Below, piece by piece: positions 1 to 11,208 of a DNA stretch of 64,000 bases (the first letter of the stretch is position 1; each line of letters starts with the position of its first letter). The stretch lies in contig JAJVDF010000140.1 in NCBI GenBank assembly GCA_022410635.1, positions 2,171,449-2,235,448 of the forward strand, given 5' to 3'. This DNA comes from Tretioscincus oriximinensis. Its lineage: Eukaryota; Chordata; Lepidosauria; Squamata; Gymnophthalmidae. The notes under the pieces are model-generated. The model made no database searches, was not told where the DNA came from, and saw only the letters and a list, made by a program, of their open reading frames with translations. Both the position numbers and the translations under genes were made by a program.

Positions 1-659
1 CAGATTTTTCCATATTAATTTTTAAACCTGAAATTTTCTCAAAATCACTTATATCAGCAATTAAGCTGGGTAATGTATTGATTGGATCCTCTGTGATTAT
101 TAGGGCATCATCTGCGTATAAATTAATCTTTATCTGGTCTCTCCCATATTTGTAGCCTTTAATATTGTTATTATTTCTAATCATATTTGCTAGAGGTTCT
201 ATTGCCATCAAAAAAATTAATGGGGATAATGGGCATCCTTGTTTTACTCCATTTCTTATCTGGACAAATTCAGAAATCCCTGAATTTACCCTAATTCTAG
301 CTTTATTATCCCTATATAAATTTCCAGTTGTTCTGGTAAAATTTAATCCACACCCTATCTTTTCACAAATTTTCCCTATATATTTATGGTTTACTGAATC
401 AAATGCTTTATATACATCTAGCTTTATCAGAGCTACTTTCTTCTTTTGAAGTTTAGCATGATTTAGTATATTAACCGCGTTTCTTATTGGGTCCTCAATC
501 TTCCTACCTTTAATAAATCCATATTGGTCTTCTTTAATCAAGTTTGGGATCAGCTTTTCCAATCTCATAATCAAGATCTTTGCAAAAATTTTGTAATCCA
601 CGTTTGCTAATGTAATAGGTCTGTACGATTCCACACTTTCAAAACCAGTATATCTTAAA
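1..659 (-). mobile_element. L1 LINE fragment, ORF2 reverse transcriptase, antisense
   Basis: Read on the minus strand, this encodes part of an L1 ORF2 reverse transcriptase. The fingers segment has QYGFIKGRKIEDPIRN, the palm has a decayed ALIKLDVYKAFDSVNH block, then GVKQGCPLSPLIF, and the catalytic box appears as LYADDALIITED near 100-125. The order is correct for L1-clade elements. The 5' end is truncated at about 659, where similarity stops, and the element runs out of the window at base 1. Premature stops show it is dead. I infer a squamate L1; the subfamily cannot be told. Confidence 0.9.
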
Positions 660-2030
660 TTAAGTTAAAGCAGAAACCTGTCCCTTGAGAAATCTAGATA
701 CTTAAGACTGCTTTTCTTTCCAGTGCTCTCGTGGATCAGAATAAACAAACTATCCCAAGATTGGTCTGTCTGTAGATAGCCCATTCTGGTCTAGCTTCAG
801 AAAGTTTGAGGGGAAAATTTTCTAGCCTTTAAAGTTGTCAGCTGGTTGTCTATTTCATGGTCTGGAATGTTTGCCATATCCTAAATGAAAACTTCATTCA
901 ATGCAGATGGGAAGTACCAGGAGGAGACAGTCTCGGTAAAGCTGTTCCATTGCTATGGATCAGTTAAAGCACCCTATTGTATTCCTTGGGTTATTCAACT
1001 AGCCCAATGCAGAAAGCTATTTCCCATGCACATGGGCACACATAAAGAGCACCTTTTTGAATAGGGTGAAGTGTCCTTCATTTGGTTTCCTTCCTTTCTC
1101 CTGCTGAGTTAAATTTTCTTGTTTCATATTGAGTATTAATGGTGAATTCAAAGTTTAAAAGATCAGGGCCAATCTCAAGTTTCTAAAGCTAAAAATAAAG
1201 TTAAAAATTTCAATGCTTTTAGCTGCAACTGCAATGCTAAATCAAAAGCTTTNTAAGAAGGAGAGGCTGCCTGGCTCTCCAGAGTCACAACATAAACGCT
1301 CTAAAATAAAGCTGCAGAGCTCTTCATGGGCAGATAGGCAGGCAATTCTTTTCCCAAGTGATGGATTTCTCTCTTATCACCCATCTGCTCTGCTACCAAC
1401 CTCCCCCTCTCTTGAGAGCAAAGTCAAGAGACCAAGAGCAGTGTGGGCAAAGACTCAGAGTTCTATGCCTTCCTTCTTTTATGCTTATCTGGCTTATGCA
1501 GGGCTTCAAAAGGAAGATGTTGATCTTTTTAACCCATAACAATAATTTAAAGAGGAGCCTACTAGAAGATACATTCACATTGCAAGTGTTTATGTACTGC
1601 TGGAACTAAGGAAGAAATTCCACAACTTTTCTGTTTTTGCTAATGTGTTACATTCAAGAAGGAAGAAAAAAACCAAACCTTTCAACACTTGAAAAGAAAC
1701 AAAAAAGAGCATGCTAAGAGGATGCAACCCAAATGGTGTATGCAACATCTGTAATTTATGAAGGAGAAATAAAATTATATTTTGGCTTTTGAAAATTGAC
1801 CAGTTTGTACACCACATTCTTCATTGTTTTTACTGATGTTTTTGCAGCCATGAGAATCCTTTAAAAAACAAGCATTTGCTTGGAAAGCTTTTGTTTGATC
1901 TTCTAGCCTCTTTAGTTGCTTCTCTTTGCTTTCTAAACTTTGGTCTCCAAACCATAAAATAACTGAAATCCAGCCTGCTCAGGCCCTTCAATACAGGTTT
2001 AAAAATATATAGATAGCTGGAAATCAAGTC
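660..2030. other. Intergenic, no gene seen
   Basis: No recognisable exon, RNA gene or clear repeat. The open frames near 1213-1609 overlap on both strands, have no protein-like composition and are taken as chance. Confidence 0.5.
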
Positions 2031-2035
2031 CCTTC

Positions 2036-2110
2036 TGCTGGGTTGTATCTTGGAATAGGGACCTGCCATCCACATGCTAATTTGATTCTAAAATATAGTC
2101 CAGAACAAGG
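2036..2110. repeat. Degenerate fragment of the 'CATCCACATGCTA' MITE family
   Basis: Contains a TCTTGGAATAGGGACC block followed by GCCATCCACATGCTA. These words recur, in variable spacing, at 45955-46085, 50630-50790, 53418-53604 and 56557-56640. Only the copy at 53418 has clear terminal inverted repeats, so this is at best a fragment. Confidence 0.3.
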
Positions 2111-3394
2111 CTTAGTGTGGAAAGGGCCTGAGCAACATGGAAATAGTCTAATTACATGTAAACATGTTCACATATTTACTTCTAATTCATATGCCCATCC
2201 CTGCTGGAAAGTCTCAAAATAATCAACGGCTTCAACATTAAATTACTCCAACTATAAAGGTGATTCTCCTCATTTGTAACTGAAAAACTCACCATCCTAT
2301 AACTTAGGTGAATAGTTCTTGCCTTTTTATTGGAGAAAAGGTGCAGCTTTAAGTATTTGAGCATCTCTATTCAGATACTTAAAGAATGCTTTTACATCCT
2401 CCTAACTCTCCTGACCTATTCAAAATCTACTCCTTGTCTAGGTTATATCCATGTCCATTTCTGACATTACCTCCTATCAGAAACAAATATGTGGCTAAAC
2501 AGGGACTACCAGATGAAAATGGACAAGTGACAGATGTGGGTTTTGATTGAGTCAGCTGATCAGCAAAACAGTAATAGAAAATACCTGCCCAGAGGAATTC
2601 TTCTGAGCAAAAATAAGGTGACCTACGTGTAATTCCTGAATAATTGAACTACTTTTCTGTTCACATCCAGTATATTTCCTATTCACAGCTAGAGTTCTGG
2701 ACACATTTCTGGCTACTGCGGATGTCATTGATGCAAGGGTCTCTTAAATCTCAGCAGTGTGAGCAGGTTCCTCACACCTAAAAATACTGGCTGGCGACCA
2801 TGAACAAATCTGATTAGCAACTCATGTAGATGAAGCCAATATCAGGAGAGCAATCATTTTAGCTCTTCAGTAGAATTCAGTACAATTATCCAGTTTGATT
2901 GCTGGCTAACATGGAGCCATTTTTTAGGATTACGTAATTATTGCATTTCTGTTTATACGTAGTTCACATTTATTCAAACTCCTTCACATTTTTGCAAGGA
3001 TACACAGAAGCACAGATGAACATATTTATCTGAACAGACTTAAATGCAAACATTTGCATATGTATGCATCTTCTTTGTATCCACATCCAACTGATGGAAA
3101 ATGACAGCTTGTGTTCAAATATTCACACATGTTAATGCGTAGTATCCACTAACAATGATGGAATCAAATAGACAACAGAAACTAATAATTTCTGTAAATC
3201 AAAACGATAATTTTTTTTTACATCTCCATCGCTAGCTTGCATAAACAAATGTCTGTTAATCCTTCTTCCTCTTTCTGTGTTAGATCATTTCAGCCGCTTC
3301 AGGGATCTATTGCTTGGCACAACCTCATTGGCCAAATGTTCTTTGCTTACCCCTTCTGCAGTCAAGCCTTCTGCTTCCAGCCTCCGTTATGATA

Positions 3395-3490
3395 AACACG
3401 GTATCTTAATTAAAGAACTCGGTTGGCTCGCTTAGCTCAGGCAGATGGAGTCTTAATTTAATTAGTATACTTTAATTACCTATGATAATA
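3395..3490. promoter_or_regulatory. AT-rich cluster of homeodomain-type TAATTA sites
   Basis: Within about 95 bases there are several TTAATTA/TAATTA or near-identical cores (about 3407, 3451-3462 and 3473), separated by non-repetitive GC-containing sequence. Such spacing is typical of homeobox-bound enhancers, and the flanks are not obviously transposon-derived. Regulatory function is inference only; cross-species alignment is needed to call it conserved. Confidence 0.25.
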
Positions 3491-3964
3491 AGTCCTCCAC
3501 CTGTGTCCAGTTTCTTTCCTTCCCCACTTCCTTACCTTCCTTAAAAATCAGCCACCAACACAAGCAGAGATTTCTCAGGAATAAGCTTCTGAACAGCTGT
3601 TAATTTTAAAAGGATGGCCTGGTGTGGGCAGATGTTTGCAGAACAGTCTTGCTATTTCTTCTTATTATTAATAAAATGCCATTGATATTCAAGGCACATT
3701 ACAGTTGCCAACAATAAGAAAAGCGGTGCATGCTCCAAAGGGCTTACCGTCTACATTTCAACAGCAGAAGCAAATAATTGGGCGAGTCAAAGGCAACAAT
3801 GGATAAAGAAGAGTTTATATGGTCTAATGTGATCATATTGGTTAAAGCCACAAAGGAATTACAGAAAATCATTAGAAGCAAGTTGCACACCACATATGCA
3901 AAAGAGTTATATCATAGTTTATACTCGATTTCAGAGAAACAACCATGTTAGTTAGAGAGGCCAG

Positions 3965-4112
3965 CAAAGGAGCTTGTAGCACTTGGAGATTAACAAGAGA
4001 AAGCTTTCGTAGATATGTCTGAAACATATTCAAGCATCTGAAGAAGTAGACATGTCTATGAAAGCTCATGTCGTCTTCCGTTCTCCAGTTAGTGCTACAA
4101 GCCCCCTTGTTG
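3965..4112. repeat. Inverted-repeat element with 'GCTTTCGTAGAC' / 'GAAGAAGTAGAC' motif
   Basis: The left arm begins GGAGCTTGTAGCACTTGGAG and the right arm ends with its near reverse complement, AGTGCTACAAGCCCCC. Inside lie AGCTTTCGTAGATATGTC, a GAAGAAGTAGACATGTC segment and ATGAAAGCTCATG, so the element is a hairpin of about 148 bases. A related split copy is at 45425-46190. The motif resembles an ancient dispersed repeat I associate with sauropsid genomes; I do not name the family. Confidence 0.6.
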
Positions 4113-4361
4113 GATATTTTATATTGAAATGATCAAATTGTCCCCAGTCACATCACTGTTATCCTGGATGAATTTGGAGGAGGAGAATTAAATATTTATT
4201 TTACTGCATGCCACAATTTGATAGCTGAGCTATGTGTAATTGCCACGGTAATCACAGGAACAGGGCTTCAGGGGACTGGCCAGTTGGCCTCAAAATCTTT
4301 CTCCTGAACTTAACAACGTAACTGAAATCTTCATTACTGGATCTCTTCTGTCCAAAGGAAA

Positions 4362-4772
4362 ACAGTGGACACCAATGACCTAAAAACCACTACAATGCTA
4401 TAATCCNGAATATAGCAATCGTGTGTCTGGACACACCAAACATGTATATTCTGTGACCAATGCCCCGGTTCTGTAACATCACTCATTGATTTTGTCACAG
4501 TGCAGTTCGAGCATTTATTTTTTACTCACAACAGCAAACAGAAACAACTGCTGTGTTCTTGATTGTTTTACCTTATGTCTAATTTGTGCATACGCATACG
4601 GTCACGAGAATACGGGGGTTTTCTGGAACGATTCCTGAATAACTGAGCAATAGTTTATTCCGGGGGGAAAAGGCATTTATTGTGGGTCGACTACTGAAAA
4701 ATACTTGTGCCCAGGACACCCTGATTGTGCTATGACCAAGGTATAAAAACATTGTGTGAACATAGCTAGAGA
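4362..4772 (-). mobile_element. hAT-like non-autonomous element, family A, copy 1
   Basis: About 410 bases matching, in reverse orientation, the complete copy at 23560-23968. Shared landmarks in order are CTAAAAACCACTACAATGCT, CCNGAATATAGCAATCG, a GACCAATGCCCCGGTTC block, TGCTGTGTTCTTGATTG, GAGCAATAGTTTATTCCGG and TTTATTGTGGGTCGACTACT. The ends are eroded and I cannot read a convincing target duplication. No coding capacity. Confidence 0.7.
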
Positions 4773-5137
4773 TAAAATTCAAGTGAAGAAATGGCTCAAA
4801 AGCAGCTTTGAGGCTGCTCTGTATTGTAGTAGCATCAACATTTAACAGTCTGGTGTAGTTTAAAGGTAGGTTGGCACTACCAGCACCTTCAAGCTACTTT
4901 TTAGTTGCCTTTTTCCTTTGTGTGGATACAGTTCAGTTCCCTTCTTTAGTGAAAGTTGCAAGTAACAATTTCCTACTTTCCCCCTTCCCAACCTTTGCTA
5001 TAGAACCCCTGTTTACTTTTGTTTTTAAGCACTATCTTTGTATCTGCAAGGTCATAGCAATGCAGTTTTGTGATATTCTTTCTTTGGGGAGAGGTATGAA
5101 TATAGCCTGCTGCTTCTCCCAATAACAGTAACAACTA

Positions 5138-6033
5138 AGGCTACATTCACACGGCGAGCTAAACCCCGAAATAAATTTATATTCCAGAATATAGCAAATG
5201 CCTATCCCTTCGCACCACAAAGCTATATTCCGGAATATACAATGGCGTGTCTATTCACATGTATACATGAATTCTCATGATACACAGCCAGTCAGCCCAA
5301 CAGAGCCGATCAGCTGGCTGCATGCCATGAGAAGCCTTTTCCTAAGCCCAGGCTGCCCTCTGCCTGCTTTTGGGGCTTCTGCCTGGAGATTGGTTTTGCA
5401 AAAGGAAGAGGAACAAAACCTCCTCCCCTCAGCCGATCTATTTGACAGCAGGCAGAGCCAATCTGCAGGGAATTCAGCTGAACGAGGGGAGACGGCTGCG
5501 TGGGTGGCCAAGCTCTGTCCCAAAACGTTACCCAGACCGAGGCTCCATATGGATGGGGCCAGCAGAACGCAGCCGTCTCCCCTCCTTCAGCAGAATTCCT
5601 TGCAGATCGGCTCTGCCTGCTGTCAAATAGATGGGCTGAGGGGAGGAGGTTTTATTCCTCTTACTTTTGCAGAGCAGATCTCCAAGCAGCAGCCCCCCAA
5701 AGGAGGTGGAGGGCAGCCTGGGCTTAGGAAAAGGCAAGCAGATTTCCATGTCGAAGAAGGCGGTGCTTCCTCAGGTCATCTCTCCCCTCCTGTCTCTCGC
5801 ATTATTTTTGTTCACACAGAAGAGGAAGAGAGTTGGCTACGAGGTAACGGAGATTGGTTGTGAGGTTTCGGATGTTCTCCGCAATTATTCCTGATTATCC
5901 GAGCAATAGTTTATTGCGGAATAAATGACCTTTATTGCAGAAGTTTTACTCATACACGCTTAACACGTGTGACGCGACCATCATAATGTCGCTATAACTG
6001 AGGCATAAAATAGTCATGTGAACGCACCCTAAG
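5138..6033. mobile_element. hAT-like non-autonomous element, family A ends with a foldback core (copy 2)
   Basis: The ends form imperfect terminal inverted repeats: CTAAGGCTACATTCACACGG at the left, and CTTAGGGTGCGTTCACATGA as the reverse complement of the right end. The outer 130-180 bases on each side match family A (CGGAATATA palindromes, GAGCAATAGTTTATTGCGG, TTTATTGCAG). Between about 5280 and 5860 the family A interior is replaced by GC-rich DNA arranged as a long inverted repeat. The longest open frame crosses this core and is not a gene. Confidence 0.75.
5330..5752. repeat. Long inverted repeat (foldback core)
   Basis: The left arm, about 5330-5510, and right arm, about 5565-5752, are near reverse complements separated by about 55 bases. 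CCTAAGCCCAGGCTGCCCTC on the left pairs with GAGGGCAGCCTGGGCTTAGG on the right. CTCCCCTCAGCCGATCTATT pairs with AATAGATGGGCTGAGGGGAG, and CAGGCAGAGCCAATCTGCAG with its complement near 5603-5621. The arms have diverged by several percent. This explains why both strands show similar open frames. Confidence 0.85.
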
Positions 6034-6124
6034 AAACTATTGTTCCTACAACGCTCGGTACTAAAAACTATGCCAATATACTGTGGTATTTCTTTCTTGA
6101 GATCATCACCTATCAGAGTAAGAA

Positions 6125-6146
6125 ATATATATATATATATATTATA
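6125..6146. repeat. (AT)n microsatellite
   Basis: A run of about ten TA/AT units just right of the family A element. Confidence 0.9.
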
Positions 6147-7534
6147 CTAATTTTATTAGAATATTGGAATATAAGCAGGTATTTCTCTATCTGCAACCCT
6201 TTAGCTGAGACCCTCAAATATCAAACAAAACAAACCTACCTTAACTTTTGGACTTCATTTGTGCGCCACCCTATGTCTCTGATTTTATGTCACAATAGCA
6301 GATTACAAATGACTTTTCTTTCTACATCTTTTCTCTCTACCATTACCCCACTTTCTCCCATGACCATTATTCTCTGCTATTAAGTTTGCCCAAGATCATT
6401 AATTTCAGCCTCCAGTCAGTATTACAGATGTTCAACCAACTCTCTTAATTAGTCTAAAAGGTCTGTACCTCTCAACTTTACTAAAAGGGAGACATTTTAT
6501 TATACCCACAATATAATTGCAAAAAAAAGGATTTTTTTGAGAATGACGATGTGTTCCAACCAATATATTTCTATAGTCAGAGCAGAAAACTGTATTTGTG
6601 AATCAATAAATCCCTTCATTATTATACCAGGCATTATTGTTTCAGCATGAAGTTTTAATCCTCGTTAAAGGTTTTGGAACAACAGCCCTATCTAAAAGTA
6701 CATTGTACCAAGAAACATGAGAACAACTGTGGAAAAATCCAAATTTCTAGCATGATTTTTCTGCAGATTTATGGGAAATTTACTATAATATTTTAGATCA
6801 AAGCAATTTACCCAATCTAAATATTATACATGTTTTTTAAAAAAGTACAAGTCACTGCTCAAAGGAATGTCATGATAAATTAAGGGTTTTTTTCCTTATC
6901 TAGTGGATGTGTCCCAAATAAAATATTTTCCGAGTATGGTAGTTTGTGCAGGAGATAATATTCATTAGTATTTATAACACAAAGTTGGTTTACTGAAAAT
7001 GGTCTATGGAAGTACAAAACTGAAAAGCAAAGGATTAATGATGAAAAAATGATGAAGAACAAAAAAGTAAAATACAAAACAATGCAAATTTACATTAACA
7101 AAACCTCAGTAACAAATAGGAGGGTCATCAAAAAAAGGAACACAGGTAAAATTGCAATACTGAAAAAGCTAACATACAAACTAAGACCCTATTAAGAAGA
7201 AAGTGAATTGCTGCTGTTTTCTCTAGGCAGCATGATTTTATAAACTACTTCACTAATAGAAATTGCAAGTATCCCCAATACAAAAGGTTGTGAAGGGCAT
7301 CATATGTTTGGCATAGTCATAACGTTAGTATTTATTTTTGCTGTGTAATACTTTGCAATTTATTGCAGCAGTGACAGTTTTCTTGTTATAACTTCTAGTA
7401 GTGCCACATAGAATTATATTGTAAGTTATAAGTTTATACCTTCAGAATTATGATTACTTGTTCTATTGTTCCAAAATAAAAAGTTAAGCTAAAAAAAACA
7501 AAAGCCTTTTGGTATATTTTTGATTATTATTTCA
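6147..7534. other. AT-rich intergenic DNA, no gene seen
   Basis: Low-GC sequence with short poly-A and poly-T runs. No exon-like or transposon-like segment was recognised. Confidence 0.5.
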
Positions 7535-7873
7535 GGCACGGATAGCTCAGTTGCTTAGGAATTCGTCTCTCGCCTGGGAGATGGGGTTTCGAAGCCCTGT
7601 GTGTGACATGGGGAGGGGTGCGCACCTTCCACTAGCCTGTAGCTCTAGCCAACCCAGCTATTCGAAAGCATGAATTGCAAGAAATTGCAACAGACTGCAA
7701 GTAGATACATGGGAACCACCACAGCCTGGTGGGGAAGGTAGAATGGAACCCTTCGGGCAAAATATATCCTTTTAAGCCGCTTTGAGTCCCTTTGAAAGGT
7801 GAGAAAAGCGGGGTATAAGAACCAAGTTTTTCTCCTTCTCCTTCTCCTCCTCCTCCTCCTTCTTCTTCTTCTA
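7535..7873 (+). mobile_element. tRNA-derived SINE, full-length copy
   Basis: The head starts GGCACGGATAGCTCAGTTGC, with a pol III A box (TAGCTCAGTTGC) and a B box (GGGTTTCGAAGCCC). The body carries CACTAGCCTGTAGCTCTAGC and TGCAAGAAATTGCAACAGAC. The tail is TTTGAGTCCCTTTGAAAGGT, GAGAAAAGCGGGGTATAAGA and then a (CTT/CTC)n microsatellite. The same order recurs at 15281, 18954, 39226 and, reversed, at 40061 and 46672. Such tails normally recruit a partner LINE; which one is not shown. Confidence 0.9.
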
Positions 7874-9004
7874 TTATATCCAATAAATTTTGCAAAGATA
7901 TTAAATAATATATAACTTGGACCTGTATCTACTAGAATTTTGCTGATGAATACAACCATATTCCTGTCTAATAATGTTACTCTTAACCTTTTTTTATCAA
8001 GTGGTGAACAGTTCCAGAGCTATAGCATTAATTACCTAACTGCAACAGAAAATCCTTAAAAATTTATTAGTTAAGAGGTGTATTTAATTAGTTACCAATT
8101 AACCATAAATGAATAAACAGCTAAGTATTTCAACTGATAGAAGACAGACTGATGCTCATAAAACAGAGATGAGTGAAATACCGTTTGCGTTTCAAATTGC
8201 ATTACAAATTTCAGATTGAATATTTAACTTTGAAGATGTTTACATCAATTTGAATATGTGGTTATTTAAGAACGCACTACGTTTTGTCATTGAAAACATT
8301 GATTGTTTTCAAGGGGGAAAGTTGTGGGGTTCTTGCTTCAGAATGCACCGTACTCAAAATTGAATGTGAACATTCTATTTAATTAAATGATTCACTGGTG
8401 AATCAAAAATACTGAACACACATATATTGTTCATGTAGTTATAAATTAGGTTTCTAATTGCTCGTGTATATCTAAAATAGGTTGCATGGATCACTTTCAG
8501 TTTTTTAAGGCAGTGGGAAGGTGAGGTCTTCATAGTAAGTACTTTAAAACTATAAAATAGAAGGTAGTTTCATTTTCCCACCAAAGAAAAATCTACAATT
8601 CTCAATTCCTAGTCCTTATAGTTGGGAGAAGTGGAGAGAGACTAAAAACAGATCCAAAAAAACCAGCAACAGGATTCAAAGTCTGCAAACCCATCCTGTT
8701 TACAACTGAAAAGATGGTAGCCTGCAGCCCTCGTGGGTCTTCTAAGAGCTATTTTCCTTGTAAAAAAAAATCCCTCAGACCAAGAAGACAAAAGAATTCA
8801 ATCTCATCTTGACACATTATGTGCTGCATGGGTTATTTCAAATTATTGGTTTGTTTCTATGATTTTTATCTTACCCATCATAGNGAAATATAACATAAAA
8901 AACAAGCTGATCAAAATAAGATCGTTTACAAATATCAAACAAAATAAACCAAGAATGGAAAAAAGTGGAAGGAAGAAGGAAAAAGGTTACAGATTATCTA
9001 GCAA
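7874..9004. other. AT-rich intergenic DNA, no gene seen
   Basis: No recognised element. Short A/T runs only. Confidence 0.45.
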
Positions 9005-9290
9005 AGGTCTGGATGAAGAAGTAATTTTTTATCAAGTGCTGAAAGGCCCTTAGTGATGTCAACAGCATCTGTCACATCTCCACTGGCAAGGGCACCACAG
9101 AGAAGGCCCTTTCCAAATCTGCTTTTCCATGTAAGTCCACCAGTGATGGAATTGTTAGGAAGGATTCCCCAGACTATCTTAGCTAGGGCTGGATGGGAGA
9201 AGAAGCTCCTTCCAGAAATTTGGGACCAAGTTGTTATGAGCTTTGGACATCAATTTTGTTTCTAATCTTTCTTGCAAACCACTCTGAAAT
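9005..9290 (+). mobile_element. Possible L2-type LINE 3' region, degenerate
   Basis: The string GCACCACAGAGAAGGCCCTT and the downstream GGGACCAAGTTGTTATGAG resemble the 3' non-coding portion of vertebrate L2-clade LINEs, where a 'gagaaggccct' block is typical. The match is from memory and weak, and no coding part is attached. Confidence 0.3.
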
Positions 9291-9573
9291 TATTTTTTAA
9301 TGAGAAGCCATATATAAATGCTTTATGTAATTAAAATAATAATATTGATGCCTTCAATCTGGTTCAGATGTAAAGAGGTAATCAATGCAGATTTTTCAAC
9401 TTTGGAATGAGCTTCATACACCCAAAAATATCCGATAGCATCCAACCACCATTATGCTTTCCACTATTCCCAGCTTCTGAACTAAGTTTCATGCAGTAGT
9501 TGCCTAATCTGGAAGGATACATGCATGTGAATGGTAGTTAAGAGTTTCTGTCTAGAAAGGACTAGAACTAGTA

Positions 9574-9815
9574 AAGAAGAAGAATTTGGTTTTCATACCT
9601 CGCTTTTCCCACCTGAAGGAATTCGAAGCAACTTACAAGCTATTTTTCATACAAAGGCTTACATTCTATCTTCTCCATCATACTTAAATGATTGATCTAC
9701 TTGTGATTGTTCACTTTCGAACAACTAGGTTGGGTGAAGCTAAAGCCAGTAAAGGGCACTCACCCCTCTCCAAAGCCTCAGATGAATGACCTCTCTGTTG
9801 AAAGACCTATTCTTA
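9574..9815 (-). mobile_element. Degenerate tRNA-derived SINE, antisense
   Basis: On the minus strand, the 3' tail (GAAGAAG microsatellite, then ATACCTCGCTTTTCCCACCT on the plus strand) and body motifs such as AAGGCTTACATTCTATCTTC match the SINE copies at 40061 and 46672. The pol III head is strongly decayed and the B box is not clear. This is an older copy than those at 7535 or 18954. Confidence 0.65.
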
Positions 9816-11089
9816 ACCTCTGCACTANGGTGTCTCAAGCAGGTAAGGACAGTAGAGACTTCTGATGGATCCAGCAGCACAATTAAAGTCCATTTAAGAA
9901 CATCATGTCTCTTTACTTTCTTGACTTGAAAAGCAATAACAGGCTGCACTTTCATCTTAACTGGAGTAGAGTCTACTAAAACTGGAGAACCTGGAAATGC
10001 CTTGAGACAGTGTGTAGATGCAGTGATAGCTTGCATTAGGAACAATTAACAGAGGGTGAATCCTGAGTAGATGGAAACCTTTAGGATAGGAGTCCTGCAT
10101 TCGTTGCTTGTCAGATTTGCAAGTTCTACAGAGCTTTGCTGTCCCCCAGAAGTGGCATGGAGCAGTCAGGCACTGCTATTCTACCTGTCCCACCTTATAG
10201 GATTGTGTCACAGATAACATGGCAAGAACTGGCTTTCAGCTCCTTAAGAAAAGGGAATATATATAAAAGGAACATCCAAAAGAAAACAATGAGGAATCCA
10301 ACTTAGCCACATAGGAGAAGGAAGCAGTAAAAGCCTCAAAGCCAAGCATTGGCTGGGTACAATGACACAGCCATCTCATTTGACAAGGTTATGAAGAGAT
10401 GCTAGAGAATCTAACTAGGAGGTACTAGCAAATGTTTGGCTTAGCTGTCAGTGACACATGCCAACTTAACAAGCTCCAAGAGTGCTACCAGAACTCAGAA
10501 TAGCAACAAATGCAAGTGTGAAATTTAAAACAGTGGCAAGTTATTTCCACTTTTGCAGTGTTAGAATATGCAATGTATCCTGCTGATGTAGGAAAGAGAC
10601 ATATTAAGTGATTATCTCATTTCAACTCAAGGCTCTCTACTTTCTTGTAAGTTCCTATTCAGCTGAATTATCAGACCTCTCCTTCCACCCTGGCTGCAGG
10701 GAGAGNAAAATAGAAGGAAACTGGTTGAGCAGCTTCATCAACCTCTCAGTGTTGATTTCCACTCAAATATGGCCACACAGGCTATAAAGCTACCATCTTG
10801 TTTATGGTGAAAAGGGGGCAGGGAGGAAGGAAACCTATTGGATGAGTACTGTCTACCAGATTCCCAGCATTGATTCCTCTCTCCCAGCTGTCGGNACACA
10901 GACTGAACTGAACCATTTTGTATAAGTATTTCTTGGAAGAGTGCATTTTAAAGCACCTTAGAGACTATCAAGGAAAAGGTAAGCAACATGGGCTTTTGTA
11001 GCTACTTCTTAATAAGTTTCTTCAGGCTATAAAAAGCCGCCATCTTGCTTGTAGGATTGCCAACGTGGCTGTAAAAATAGGAGAGGAGT
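9816..11089. other. Intergenic, no gene seen
   Basis: No exon or known repeat recognised. The short phrase 'ggctataaagctaccatcttg' type recurs loosely near 10775 and 11025, without a clear element boundary. Confidence 0.4.
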
Positions 11090-11208
11090 TTGCCTTCCTA
11101 TGCTTGAGACTACCCAGGTGCAATTGATGGAACACTGCATGAGACAGATTGCTGGATTAGATGGGCTCTGGCCCCATTCAGCAGGGTTCCTCTTATGTTC
11201 TTGGCTCT
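11090..11208 (+). mobile_element. CR1 LINE 3' end
   Basis: Contains CTACCCAGGTGCAATTGATG, GCTGGATTAGATGGGCTCTG and TTCCTCTTATGTTCTTGG, the typical order of a sauropsid CR1 3'UTR. It ends in the TTATGTTCTT-type terminal repeat. Short 5'-truncated insertion. The minus-strand open frame crossing it is a chance frame. Confidence 0.75.

Noticed and set aside
5198..5863. A 221-codon open frame on the plus strand
   Set aside because: It crosses the foldback core of a hAT-like element; the opposite strand has a mirrored frame because the DNA is an inverted repeat.
7535..7620. tRNA gene (A and B boxes present)
   Set aside because: The head is continuous with a SINE body found many times in the window; no cloverleaf with paired acceptor stem.
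7632..7959. Arg-rich or Glu-rich minus-strand frames
   Set aside because: Translation of the CT-rich SINE tail microsatellite.
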